A stretch of DNA of 64,000 nt from Bacillus sp. N13C7 (GTDB lineage Bacteria > Bacillota > Bacilli > Bacillales > Bacillaceae). The position numbers and the translations under genes were made by a program. This document shows positions 43,420-51,515 of the stretch, in pieces. The stretch's first letter is position 1, and every line of letters starts with the position of its first letter. Where the stretch lies: assembly GCF_026790065.1 (NCBI RefSeq), contig NZ_JALAMO010000006.1, forward strand, positions 31,301 to 95,300. The letters are read 5' to 3'. Below the pieces are notes generated by a model. It saw only the letters and a program-made list of their open reading frames with translations, made no database searches and was not told the origin of the DNA.

Positions 43420-43449
43420 AACCGAAATCACATTGATTTCGGTTTTTTA
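43420..43449 (+). terminator. Terminator after yjiC
   Basis: AACCGAAATCA and TGATTTCGGTT around a three-base loop with six T residues; it may also serve the converging small gene. Confidence 0.87.
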
Positions 43450-43450
43450 T

Positions 43451-43639
43451 TTAAATGTTCTTTTTCATCCCGCACCTCCGGCATTCTCTGAGAAATTTCC
43501 CCCCTTTTACAGAGCTTTTGAACAGGGTGTAATCACAATTGTCGCAGCGTCCGCTGTGGACGTCCGGATATTCATTAAACTCGTAAATGATCGATGTATC
43601 GTAGCCTTTTGTTTCATATTCTTCTTTTTTTGTTTCCAT
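43451..43639 (-). CDS. Small zinc-ribbon protein
   Basis: A 62-residue soluble protein whose C-terminal half has two Cys pairs, CDNC and CRRC, separated by about 18 residues (GGKFLRE between), a typical zinc ribbon. The N-terminal half is acidic. The ATG at 43639 has CGGAGGATCGATC before it. No specific family recognised; it could be a small regulator or RNA-binding protein. Confidence 0.75.
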   Translation of the reverse strand: METKKEEYETKGYDTSIIYEFNEYPDVHSGRCDNCDYTLFKSSVKGGKFLRECRRCGMKKNI

Positions 43640-43812
43640 GATCGATCCTCCGTTCGTAAACGTGTCTGCTGTATATCTTACAGCAAGCTTCCGGCGTATT
43701 CAATGGATTTTAGAGGCTTTGGTTTATCTTGATTTCTCCTTTGGTTTGCGCCACAATAGCTTTATTACGTTTGTATACATAAAAGAATGTGCAAGAAGGA
43801 GAGGAAACGGGT

Positions 43813-44625
43813 ATGGGAAAAGGATTACATGGAAAGCGCGTGGCGATCGGGGGCTCCCGAAAAACCGAAGAAATCAGCACGATCATTGAAAAACAGGGCG
43901 GAACTCCTGTCATCCGTCCTCTCCAAGGAACGGTTTACTTGGCAGAGAAGCAGGTGGAGCCGGATTTGAGAACATTTGCGGAAGAAAAAGCTGACTGGAT
44001 CATTTTCACGACAGGCATCGGGTTGGAGACTCTTGTCGATATGGCAGAGAAAATTGGACTGAAAGATGAGTTTCTGCAGGCCATTCGCCAAGCGAAAGCG
44101 GCGTGCCGGGGATACAAAACGCTGTCTGCGCTGAAAAAGCTTGGGATCACACCGGAAGCTTCGGATGAAGACGGGACAACAAGAGGCTTAATCCGTTCCC
44201 TGGAGCCTTACGACTTTAAAGGAAAAACAGTCATGGTGCAGCTTCATGGCGAAAAAGCGCCGGCCCTCATGGCATTTCTTGAAGAAAAAGGCGCGTCTGT
44301 CCTGCCGATTCTGCCTTATCAGCACATCCCGCCGGAGGAGGAAACGGTGGAACAGTTATGCCGAGAGCTGATAAATAGTAAGGTTGATGCCGTTTGTTTT
44401 ACAACGGCCATTCAGGTTCGTTCCCTGTTTGATTTTGCCAAGGAGCGCGGCTATATCGATGAAGTGAAGGCTGTATTCGAAGAGCGGGTCATCGCTGCGG
44501 CTGTCGGAAAAGTGACTGCTGAAGCACTGCGGGAAGAAGGCATCACGAGATTGCTTGCGCCGGAGATTGAGCGGATGGGCGCGATGATTATTGAGCTGTC
44601 CAAGTATTATGAAGAAAAGGAATAA
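43813..44625 (+). CDS. yjjA: Uroporphyrinogen-III synthase-like protein
   Basis: A 270-residue protein of the HemD fold: two alternating alpha/beta lobes (VAIGGSRKTEEISTII at 9-24; IIFTTGIGLETLVDMAEKIG mid-lobe; VDAVCFTTAIQVRSLFDFA at about 190-208; GKVTAEALREEGI near 235). It is a paralogue of the heme-operon enzyme, outside any heme cluster, so its real substrate is uncertain. An in-frame ATG-like start at 43789 exists, but GGAGAGG and spacing favour the ATG at 43813. yjjA is assigned from position after yjiC and length. Confidence 0.8.
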   Translation: MGKGLHGKRVAIGGSRKTEEISTIIEKQGGTPVIRPLQGTVYLAEKQVEPDLRTFAEEKADWIIFTTGIGLETLVDMAEKIGLKDEFLQAIRQAKAACRGYKTLSALKKLGITPEASDEDGTTRGLIRSLEPYDFKGKTVMVQLHGEKAPALMAFLEEKGASVLPILPYQHIPPEEETVEQLCRELINSKVDAVCFTTAIQVRSLFDFAKERGYIDEVKAVFEERVIAAAVGKVTAEALREEGITRLLAPEIERMGAMIIELSKYYEEKE

Positions 44626-44633
44626 CGAGTACA

Positions 44634-44666
44634 AAAAGCCGCTTTCCAAGGGAAAGCGGCTTTTGT
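44634..44666 (+). terminator. Terminator after the HemD-like gene
   Basis: AAAAGCCGCTTTCC and GGGAAAGCGGCTTTT form a long perfect stem followed by TTTTG. Confidence 0.85.
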
Positions 44667-44864
44667 ATGCCGGAAAAGCCGATTGGCTGTATGCTGGTTT
44701 TCTGTCTCGCTGTTTTGAGAATCGTTAATTTCCGTCAAACCATGCTTTGTATCATTGCACTTTTGTTTAATCTTGAAGTTCCTGCTAGTCTATTGCTATT
44801 TAAGCCTCTCAGTTCCATTTAATACTGTCAAACTATTTTACTGATTATTAAAGCACTAGTCTTT

Positions 44865-45635
44865 CTATAGCAAATGAAGTTTTTTCTGCAATTCTTCTTT
44901 TATTTCGTGTAAACGCTCATCAACCGAGACCTGGGGGATTTTATAGCCAACGAAGAAAGGGGAAACAACGAATCTTGGTACGATTTTGCAGATGATATGA
45001 TGATTTGCATGATAGAAAAATAAATTATAGCTTGTGCATTTATAGCTGAAATCTTGGGTCAAATATGTAACAGCTGTTTGAATGTAATCAGCCATAAGGT
45101 CTGTATGTTTCAGCGAGTCACTTATGATGATATTCATTTCCGTGAAACCCATAATCGGATCGCTCGACAGGTTGAATTCGGCTTTATTTGGATGCTCTGC
45201 AACCTTAATCCCTAGAAAGTTCTCATATGAGAGCGATTCCATATAATCCACATATTTTAATCCGACAATCTGCATATGGGCGTGTTTTATACTGCCGCCT
45301 GAAAGCGGGCCGTGGTTTTTATACAATATGACGCTGTTGTATTGAGGATCCTGTTCCATATGTATCAGTTTTTCTAAGCTAAACCGTATCAGCTTTCTCA
45401 TTTTTTCATTGCTGTAAGTCGTGATATCTTCATCGCACTGGCCTGTCTCCACAATCAGTGTCTGATACGTATCTTGGATAGTGGGATATTTGTTTTCGAG
45501 CCAAATCATTTCCCCGTCTGTTTCTAAAATGCCGGTGAGGTTATCACGGTCACAAAAAGGACAGGCGTTTTGCTTGTTGACAATGGTTTCAGGTTTTTGT
45601 GCACTGATATAGCTGGAAAAATATAATTTCTGCAT
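44865..45635 (-). CDS. GalT/HIT-like DUF4931 family protein
   Basis: A 256-residue protein of the galactose-1-phosphate uridylyltransferase/HIT superfamily. It has an N-terminal zinc-type pair in NACPFCDRDNLTG and an active-site-like KHAHMQIVG motif matching the GalT HxHxQ pattern; nucleotidyl transfer or hydrolysis through a histidine is therefore plausible. The frame is open to 45713, but no ribosome site is seen there; GAAAGGTCG before the ATG at 45635 and the MQKLYF start suit the family better. It diverges from the six-gene operon and may be accessory with it. Confidence 0.75.
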   Translation of the reverse strand: MQKLYFSSYISAQKPETIVNKQNACPFCDRDNLTGILETDGEMIWLENKYPTIQDTYQTLIVETGQCDEDITTYSNEKMRKLIRFSLEKLIHMEQDPQYNSVILYKNHGPLSGGSIKHAHMQIVGLKYVDYMESLSYENFLGIKVAEHPNKAEFNLSSDPIMGFTEMNIIISDSLKHTDLMADYIQTAVTYLTQDFSYKCTSYNLFFYHANHHIICKIVPRFVVSPFFVGYKIPQVSVDERLHEIKEELQKKLHLL

Positions 45636-45785
45636 TTGATGTAACGACCTTTCGAAATTTTCTAATTCCTTACTCCACTTCAACATTCTATATGGGTTAC
45701 ATGAGGCTTGCAATATTTTCTTTGTTTTTTGTATGAAATAACCAAAAAAGAATTAATTTTTTTATAAAATAATTTATGTTAAATA

Positions 45786-45798
45786 GGAAAACGTTTCC
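45786..45798. promoter_or_regulatory. cre-like palindrome
   Basis: GGAAAACGTTTCC is a perfect palindrome; on the minus strand TGGAAACGTTTTCC matches the CcpA cre pattern at all but the last position. It lies between the GalT-like gene and the six-gene operon and could link either to catabolite control or to a LacI-family regulator. Confidence 0.55.
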
Positions 45799-45806
45799 AA
45801 AGGGGG

Positions 45807-45850
45807 CAAAACCCTTATTTTATAAGGTTTTTAGGGTGTTTTTTCGTAAG
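45807..45850. other. Hairpin in the divergent region
   Basis: AAAACC-TTAT and ATAAGGTTTT arms are followed on the plus strand by TAGGGTGTTTTTTCG. This may be a terminator or attenuator; with no gene ending here its role is unclear. Confidence 0.4.
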
Positions 45851-45904
45851 GCGAAAGTCTTTAATTAAAAATCAATAAAAATATAAATTTTTAGAAAATA
45901 GTTA

Positions 45905-45942
45905 TTTACAAATATTCCCCTCCTGTGTATATTAGGGAATAT
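45905..45942 (+). promoter_or_regulatory. Sigma-A promoter of the six-gene operon with overlapping inverted repeat
   Basis: TTTACA (45905-45910), exactly 17 bases, and TATATT (45928-45933). Perfect arms ATATTCCC (45912-45919) and GGGAATAT (45935-45942) flank the -10, positioned like an operator for a repressor. Confidence 0.75.
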
Positions 45943-45997
45943 CTTACTGAAAGGAGAAAACTGGGAGTATTTCACTACAAAAGGAGCGAGCAAGAAC

Positions 45998-46957
45998 ATG
46001 ACTACATCTCATTTTAAAAAAGGTGTGCTTTTTTGCCTGATTGCAGGTATTTGTTTTGGAGCGCAATGGCCTGTAGCTGGAAGAGCTCTGAAACATATTG
46101 ATCCATTCTTTTTTACACTGATACGTTATCTGATTGTGGCAGTCGTGCTATCTATTATTCTGTTTTTTACAGAGGGATCCAAAAGTTTTAAGACGGAAGG
46201 GAAACTGATTCCGATTTGGTTTTATGGGAGTATGGCATTCTGCGCTTATAATTTTCTCGTATTTTTAGGTCAAAAGATGGCGGGCGATAACGGCGCTATT
46301 TTAGGCTCTATTTTAATGGCCTTGATCCCAATGGTGTCACTGCTTGTTTTATGGGTGTATAAAAAGAACAGACCTGAGAATGTTACACTGCTTTTGGTTG
46401 CGGTGTCCTTCATCGGCGTATTGCTTGTTGTGACAAAGGGGGATGTTGCTTTTTTTGCAGATAGCAATAATCAGGCCGTTCCTATTATTTTAATGTCAAT
46501 CAGTGTGTTAGCTTGGGTTCTTTATACGATTGGAGGCAGCAGCTTTCCGGAATGGTCATCCTTGCGTTACACAGCGTTGAGCTGTATTTTCGGAAACATC
46601 ACATCTATAGCTGTTATTTCAATATTTGTAATATTAGGAAAAATAGAAGTGCCTTCTATTAATCAAGTCGCGGACATCAAATGGGAAATGATTTATATGA
46701 GTATTTTTGCAGGTGTTATCGGTGTGTTTGCATGGAATATCGGCAATAAAATACTGACACCGATCAACGGTTCTCTGTTTATGAACTTGGTTCCGATTGT
46801 TTCGTTTATGATTTCTATTATCACAGGCTATAAAATGTCACCTGTTGAAGCAGGAGGAGCTTTCTTAACGATCGGTGCAATTGTGTTAAATAATATTTAC
46901 CAGAGACGGCGTTCTGTCGCGCCTGCGGTTAAGACAAGCAAAAAAGAAGCGGTATAA
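45998..46957 (+). CDS. EamA/DMT-family permease
   Basis: A 319-residue membrane protein with ten predicted helices arranged as two EamA repeats (first FCLIAGICFGAQWPVAGRAL; second from about residue 165, ISVLAWVLYTIGGSSFPEW), ending in a basic tail. DMT/EamA proteins move amino acids, organic acids or metabolites, often outward. It is first in the six-gene operon, so it probably imports the substrate or exports the product. The ATG at 45998 has AAAAGGAGCGAG upstream. Specificity cannot be read from sequence. Confidence 0.88.
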   Translation: MTTSHFKKGVLFCLIAGICFGAQWPVAGRALKHIDPFFFTLIRYLIVAVVLSIILFFTEGSKSFKTEGKLIPIWFYGSMAFCAYNFLVFLGQKMAGDNGAILGSILMALIPMVSLLVLWVYKKNRPENVTLLLVAVSFIGVLLVVTKGDVAFFADSNNQAVPIILMSISVLAWVLYTIGGSSFPEWSSLRYTALSCIFGNITSIAVISIFVILGKIEVPSINQVADIKWEMIYMSIFAGVIGVFAWNIGNKILTPINGSLFMNLVPIVSFMISIITGYKMSPVEAGGAFLTIGAIVLNNIYQRRRSVAPAVKTSKKEAV

Positions 46958-46987
46958 CATCAAATCCAATAAAAAAGGGGTTTTAAG

Positions 46988-47989
46988 ATGAGTATAAAAT
47001 TAATGGATGTCACGTTAAGAGAATCTGTTCATGTTGATGGGGCGAAGATCAATTTAGATGCTGCCCGCCAAGTTGTCAGCGGACTTTCAAAAGCGAATGT
47101 TGATTTTATCGAAATCGGCTATGTGTCTTCGAACGAAGGGCTTAATCTACAAAACTACTGTCCGATTGAATACATAGAAGAAATGGCTTCCGTGATAGAT
47201 GCGGAGTCAAGCTCACAATTAGTGCTCATGCTGCATCCGGCTCAATATATAGAAGAATTTCTAGATCGTATGAAGCATCCTTCCGTTGGTATGGTCCGTT
47301 TATGCATTCCTCTTGCGAAAACGGATGCTAGCCTGCCGGTCATCAAAGAATTGAAAGCACACGGAATCAATGTCAGTGCAAACTTAATTAGGGCAAGTCA
47401 TGCTAATATCCAAGACATTATCGTATTTACGGAAAAAGTCATAGAAGCGGGAGCGGATTATATCTACCTGGCTGATTCTAACGGAGCTATGATGCCGCCA
47501 GCTGTTTCATCTTTATTTACCAAGCTGAAAGAACATTCATCTGTAGAACTCGGTTTTCATCCTCATGACAATTTAGGCCTTGCCTCGGCAAATGCCATTG
47601 ATGCGATTCAGTGCGGTGTACAGTTAATTGACGGAAGTTTATACGGTTTTGGTAAAGGACCGGGGAATCTGTGCATCGAGACATTTGCAGCGATACTCAA
47701 TCGCTTAGACCTTAGCAAAAAATATGATATTTGTGAATTAATCCAGTTATCAAGACAAGCCTATTCCTTATTCATCAATGATGCGTCAGAGAATACCTTC
47801 TTTGACAAAGAGGAAGGGATTTTGTCCGGTCTGCATAATTTGAATTTAGATGTATTAGACAAGCTTGACAGAATGGCGCAATCAAGCGGTCTCAAGTTAT
47901 TGGATTTATTAGTGATATTAGAAAAGCAGACGTTGATTCATCGTGCGGAATTTGCGCTGAGAAGCACCGAACTGAGTCAAGTAGGGTGA
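46988..47989 (+). CDS. DRE-TIM metallolyase (HMGL-like aldolase)
   Basis: A 333-residue TIM-barrel aldolase of the DRE-TIM metallolyase superfamily, closest in pattern to 4-hydroxy-2-oxovalerate aldolase (MhpE-like). The N-terminal DVTLRE (residues 7-12) corresponds to the usual DTTLRDG with Glu for Asp. The metal-binding HPHDN (His191, His193) and the IDGSLYGFGKGPGN loop follow. Such enzymes split or form C-C bonds next to a 2-oxo acid such as pyruvate. The ATG at 46988 follows AAAAAGGGG; second in the operon. Confidence 0.85.
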   Translation: MSIKLMDVTLRESVHVDGAKINLDAARQVVSGLSKANVDFIEIGYVSSNEGLNLQNYCPIEYIEEMASVIDAESSSQLVLMLHPAQYIEEFLDRMKHPSVGMVRLCIPLAKTDASLPVIKELKAHGINVSANLIRASHANIQDIIVFTEKVIEAGADYIYLADSNGAMMPPAVSSLFTKLKEHSSVELGFHPHDNLGLASANAIDAIQCGVQLIDGSLYGFGKGPGNLCIETFAAILNRLDLSKKYDICELIQLSRQAYSLFINDASENTFFDKEEGILSGLHNLNLDVLDKLDRMAQSSGLKLLDLLVILEKQTLIHRAEFALRSTELSQVG

Positions 47990-47997
47990 GGAAGGTC

Positions 47998-48801
47998 ATG
48001 AACAAACCGAACGAAAAACGCAGTTGGAAACTGGAGTTAGGAACCGGGGACAGAGTAATTTTGGTTTTGCCGAGAATGGACGCAGATGCATTAAGCCGAG
48101 AAGAATGGATGGTGTCACTTGCACCGTACATCAGCAACTATACATTTATCATTTTAGATGTCCCGGAAAAACTGATCCAAGAGAATCAGGAAAAAGATTC
48201 ATTTACCGTCCCTGAACTGGCACAGTGGGCACATGATTATGTCGAAAAGAATAACATCAAACCTTATATGATTTGGGGCTTTTCTCTCGGTGGGATGATG
48301 GCTCAGTATTTAAGTACGTTCACTGCATATGAAGACACTCCCGTTTTATTGGTGTCTACCATGTTATATCCAAATAAAAAATTAAAGGCTGTTTTTTCCA
48401 CATGGTATATGCTTTGCGATAAATTTGGCGTAAAAGGGCTTCAAGCGGGATTAGTGCCGTGGGTCGTCAAAGAAAGCGAGCTTCCTTTAATGCGGTTGGA
48501 GACGACAGACATAGAAGATGAGGCGATTGCCGTGGCCAAAATGAAAGCCGGCGTGCAAGCTATAATAAGCCATAACGGAAAAGCATATCACGATCAGATG
48601 AAGTCACCGATTCAAATCATTTTCGGAGAAGAATCGATTTTATTAGGGGAAGAAGAGTCGGAATATTTTGAAAAATATGTTCCGCAGGCGAACATTTATT
48701 TTATACAAAACAGCGGTATGCGCATGTTCGGTGAAAAACCAGAGGAAGTCAAACAAGTGATCGAGAAATTTATTGATTCACATTTCGGAGCAGAGGTGTA
48801 A
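47998..48801 (+). CDS. Alpha/beta-hydrolase fold protein lacking usual Asp and His
   Basis: A 267-residue alpha/beta-hydrolase fold protein. The nucleophile elbow WGFSLGGMMAQYL is intact (Ser96). However, the position of the acid reads IIFGEESILL (Ser213 where Asp is usual), and the histidine position reads NSGMRMFGEKPEEV (Met241 where His is usual). It may be non-hydrolytic, or use other residues; this is inference from motif alignment by eye. The ATG at 47998 follows TGAGGAAGG and overlaps the aldolase region by a few bases upstream, so translation is coupled. Confidence 0.8.
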   Translation: MNKPNEKRSWKLELGTGDRVILVLPRMDADALSREEWMVSLAPYISNYTFIILDVPEKLIQENQEKDSFTVPELAQWAHDYVEKNNIKPYMIWGFSLGGMMAQYLSTFTAYEDTPVLLVSTMLYPNKKLKAVFSTWYMLCDKFGVKGLQAGLVPWVVKESELPLMRLETTDIEDEAIAVAKMKAGVQAIISHNGKAYHDQMKSPIQIIFGEESILLGEEESEYFEKYVPQANIYFIQNSGMRMFGEKPEEVKQVIEKFIDSHFGAEV

Positions 48802-48807
48802 AAACAA

Positions 48808-49917
48808 ATGTCGAAAATAACAGCAGCGGTTTTACCAGGAGATGGAATCGGTCCTGAAGTTATAGAATGCAGTCTACCTGTATTTGATCGATTAGGTGTC
48901 GATATTGATTTAAAGTTTGGTGATATCGGATGGGAGTTTTGGAAAAAAGAAGGTGATCCAGTTCCGCAAAGAACGTGGGATTTAATTGAAAAATGTGATG
49001 TGACATTATTAGGCGCGATCACCAGTAAACCTCACGCTCAGGGTCTAAAAGAATTAGATCCGTCATTACAAGATAAAAACTTGAAGTATGTCTCACCTGT
49101 CATCCAACTGAGACAAAAATTAAATTTGTTCGCAAATGTGCGTCCTGCTTACAGTTTAGAGCATCAGCAATCAAAAAAGTTTAGAATGACCGTCATTCGA
49201 GAAAACACAGAGGGACTTTATGCAGGACTTGACTTTTCACCGATACCCAAAGGTTTATATGATTTTATTCAGGCAAACAAGAACGGACTACATCATTGGC
49301 AGCTTGACGGAGAAGATGCTGCAGGTGCCGCGATTCGTTTGATTACGAAAAATGGTTTAAGGCGATTGTTGAAGTTTGCCTTTGAATGGGCGAAAAAATA
49401 CAACTATCAACGAGTGACTTGGTCAGATAAGCCCAATGTGATGAGGCAGTCCGGTCAGTTTGCGTTAACCATTTTGGAAGAAGTGGCGAAGGATTACCCG
49501 GAAGTGGACTGGGAGGTCCAAAACGTTGATGCGACAGCAATGTGGATGGTAAAAGATCCGGGACATTTCGGCGTCATTGTCAGTGAAAATCAATTCGGCG
49601 ACATTCTCTCCGATCTCGGAGCAGGAATCATGGGCGGCTTAGGTCTTGCACCGAGTTCAAACTTCGGTTACGAGAATGCTTATTTTGAACCGGTACACGG
49701 CTCAGCGCCAAAACATGCCGGTAAAATGAAAGTGAATCCGATGGCGCAATTTTTAACCATTTCTCTTTTGCTTGAGCATTGCGGATTTATGGAAGAAAGC
49801 ATTCGGATCAAAAACGCTGTCAATAAGGTATTAAAAGATGGAAAAACGTTAACGTACGATTTAGGCGGTATCGCAAGCACAAAAGAAACGGCAAATGCTA
49901 TCATTCAAAACTGCTAG
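48808..49917 (+). CDS. Isopropylmalate/isocitrate dehydrogenase-family oxidoreductase
   Basis: A 369-residue beta-decarboxylating dehydrogenase. Family landmarks: LPGDGIGPEV (residues 9-18), NVRPAYSLE and VIRENTEGLYAG (arginines binding the malate-type carboxylates), WSDKPNVMR (catalytic Lys region), SENQFGDILSDLGAGIMGGLG (metal-binding aspartates) and FEPVHGSAPKHAGK (NAD site). It should oxidise a (2R)-2-hydroxy acid carrying a 3-carboxylate and release CO2. No leuCD partners are present, so it is not the leucine pathway copy. AGAGGTGT precedes the ATG; fourth in the operon. Confidence 0.88.
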   Translation: MSKITAAVLPGDGIGPEVIECSLPVFDRLGVDIDLKFGDIGWEFWKKEGDPVPQRTWDLIEKCDVTLLGAITSKPHAQGLKELDPSLQDKNLKYVSPVIQLRQKLNLFANVRPAYSLEHQQSKKFRMTVIRENTEGLYAGLDFSPIPKGLYDFIQANKNGLHHWQLDGEDAAGAAIRLITKNGLRRLLKFAFEWAKKYNYQRVTWSDKPNVMRQSGQFALTILEEVAKDYPEVDWEVQNVDATAMWMVKDPGHFGVIVSENQFGDILSDLGAGIMGGLGLAPSSNFGYENAYFEPVHGSAPKHAGKMKVNPMAQFLTISLLLEHCGFMEESIRIKNAVNKVLKDGKTLTYDLGGIASTKETANAIIQNC

Positions 49918-49930
49918 GAGGACTGAATAA

Positions 49931-50605
49931 GTGGACAACCAACAAATTATAAAAGAACTGAAATCGTTTGATACGCCGACGATTTCTGACGCATTGGATA
50001 GTTTAAATATAAACGGCGGATTATGCGGTATCATACCGAGAAACAAGTCTGCAAATATTTGCGGAACAGCTTTTACGGTTGAATACAGAGAACCGAACGA
50101 AGAGGAACAGCAAGTTGCTAAAGCAGCCGATTTCATTGATGCAGCGGACGAGAATTCAGTCATCATTCTGGCTAACAACGGCCGTGCGGATTGCACCGTA
50201 TGGGGCAACATTTTAACCCAAATCGCTATACAAAAGAAAATCGCGGGCACTGTAATAGATGGCGCTTGCCGTGATATTGACTTTATTCGGGAAACTGAGT
50301 ACGCAATGTTCAGTAAATCAGTCTATATGAAAACGGGAAAAGGCCGTACGAAAAAAAGAGCCCATCAGGTGCCTGTCACGATCAGCGGCACGATCATTCA
50401 GCCAAACGATTTTGTTCGCGCGGACCAAAATGGAGTGATCGTCATTCCCCAACACGTTGCCGAAGAAGTTATCAAGCGCTGTAAAGCAATTGAAGAAACG
50501 GAAGAGAAAATTAAAGAAGCCGTTTCTCGAGGCATCCATTTAAAAGAAGCACGTGAAACGTATAAATATCATCGTCCTTGGGAGAATGAAGTGGTAGCCA
50601 AATGA
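49931..50605 (+). CDS. RraA-like aldolase/decarboxylase
   Basis: A 224-residue member of the RraA / 4-hydroxy-4-methyl-2-oxoglutarate aldolase family. The conserved GACRDID segment (Arg114, Asp115) is preceded by VIILANNGRADCTVWGNILTQIA, matching the pyruvate- and metal-binding loop, with C-terminal DFVRADQNGVIVIP. Catalytic members cleave 4-hydroxy-2-oxo acids to pyruvate or decarboxylate oxaloacetate, which fits the other operon enzymes better than an RNase E inhibitor role. The start is GTG at 49931 with TAGGAGGACTG upstream. Confidence 0.87.
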   Translation: MDNQQIIKELKSFDTPTISDALDSLNINGGLCGIIPRNKSANICGTAFTVEYREPNEEEQQVAKAADFIDAADENSVIILANNGRADCTVWGNILTQIAIQKKIAGTVIDGACRDIDFIRETEYAMFSKSVYMKTGKGRTKKRAHQVPVTISGTIIQPNDFVRADQNGVIVIPQHVAEEVIKRCKAIEETEEKIKEAVSRGIHLKEARETYKYHRPWENEVVAK

Positions 50606-51474
50606 AGCTTGACCGATTTTTAGATCTTCATGTACACGCATGGCCTGATACGTATAATAGAAGATATACGATTTTTAATTTGGGTGAAGAACTAAAAGCG
50701 AACAATGGAGCAGCCGTTATGAAAAGCCATTTGATGGCCACAACACCGCTTGCCCATATGGCCCGGGAGATGGGGCTGCCGCTCTTTGGCTCTATTACAT
50801 TAAACCAGTATAACGGCGGTATCAACCGATCGGTGGTTGAAGCAGCGATTGCTGCAAACGGTCCAGATGATTCTTCAATGATAATTTGGTTTCCCACTTT
50901 GACCATACCGTCAAACAAACCAAAAACAAAACAAACAACATCTCACCCTGTTTTAGCTGAAAATGCAGTGAAATATGAAAGAGTCAGCGAAAACGGAAAA
51001 CTTCGGCAGGAAACAAGGGAAGTCATTCAATTAGCATCGGCGTTTAACATTCCATTAGCAACAGGTCACTCTTCAAAAGAAGAAGTGTATATGCTGATTG
51101 AAGAAACAGAAAAACAAAATTGTAAGCTGATGATCACTCATCCGTTTTACCAATGTACGAATTTTACTATAGCTGAGATCATCGACATGCTTTCTTCTTC
51201 AAACAACGTCTATGTTGAATTTGCTGTTTTAATGAGCAAAATTGGTTATGACCGGCACGAGGATTTAGTAGAAGTGTTGAAAACATGGGGAACGGATCGT
51301 ATTTGCGTATCGACGGATTTCGGGCAGTTAAAAAATGGCACAGTGACTGAAGCATATACGGAATATTTGACAGAAGTAAAAAAAGCTGCTGAAGCAAACG
51401 GATTTGATTTTAATAAAAAAAGCGCTGATGAAATTTGTTATTTGAATCCAACTGCTTTTTTAGGTGTGAAATAA
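50602..51474 (+). CDS. DUF6282 amidohydrolase-like protein
   Basis: A 290-residue protein of the DUF6282 / metal-dependent hydrolase type. The N terminus has LDLHVHAWPD, with an HxH metal motif (His10, His12); further candidate ligands are in ATGHSSKEE, MITHPFYQ and CVSTDFGQ, as in TIM-barrel amidohydrolases. Substrate unknown; it could open a lactone, lactam or amide or act as a decarboxylase. The ATG overlaps the preceding stop (ATGA), and a hairpin terminator follows, making it the last gene of the operon. Confidence 0.83.
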   Translation: MKLDRFLDLHVHAWPDTYNRRYTIFNLGEELKANNGAAVMKSHLMATTPLAHMAREMGLPLFGSITLNQYNGGINRSVVEAAIAANGPDDSSMIIWFPTLTIPSNKPKTKQTTSHPVLAENAVKYERVSENGKLRQETREVIQLASAFNIPLATGHSSKEEVYMLIEETEKQNCKLMITHPFYQCTNFTIAEIIDMLSSSNNVYVEFAVLMSKIGYDRHEDLVEVLKTWGTDRICVSTDFGQLKNGTVTEAYTEYLTEVKKAAEANGFDFNKKSADEICYLNPTAFLGVK

Positions 51475-51476
51475 AG

Positions 51477-51509
51477 ATGAGCCCTTCCCGAAAAGGAAGG
51501 GCTCATCTT
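51477..51509 (+). terminator. Hairpin after the six-gene operon
   Basis: GATGAGCCCTTCC and GGAAGGGCTCATC form a 13-base perfect stem followed by TTTCTG. It probably also ends yjkA from the other side. Confidence 0.8.
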
Positions 51510-51515
51510 TCTGTG

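Noticed and set aside
48808-49917. Leucine-biosynthesis leuB
   Set aside because: No leuA, leuC or leuD neighbours, and the operon carries aldolases and an RraA-like gene; assigned only to the wider dehydrogenase family.
49931-50605. RNase E inhibitor RraA
   Set aside because: B. subtilis lacks a classical RNase E, and the catalytic Arg-Asp motif with aldolase neighbours favours the aldolase/decarboxylase function.
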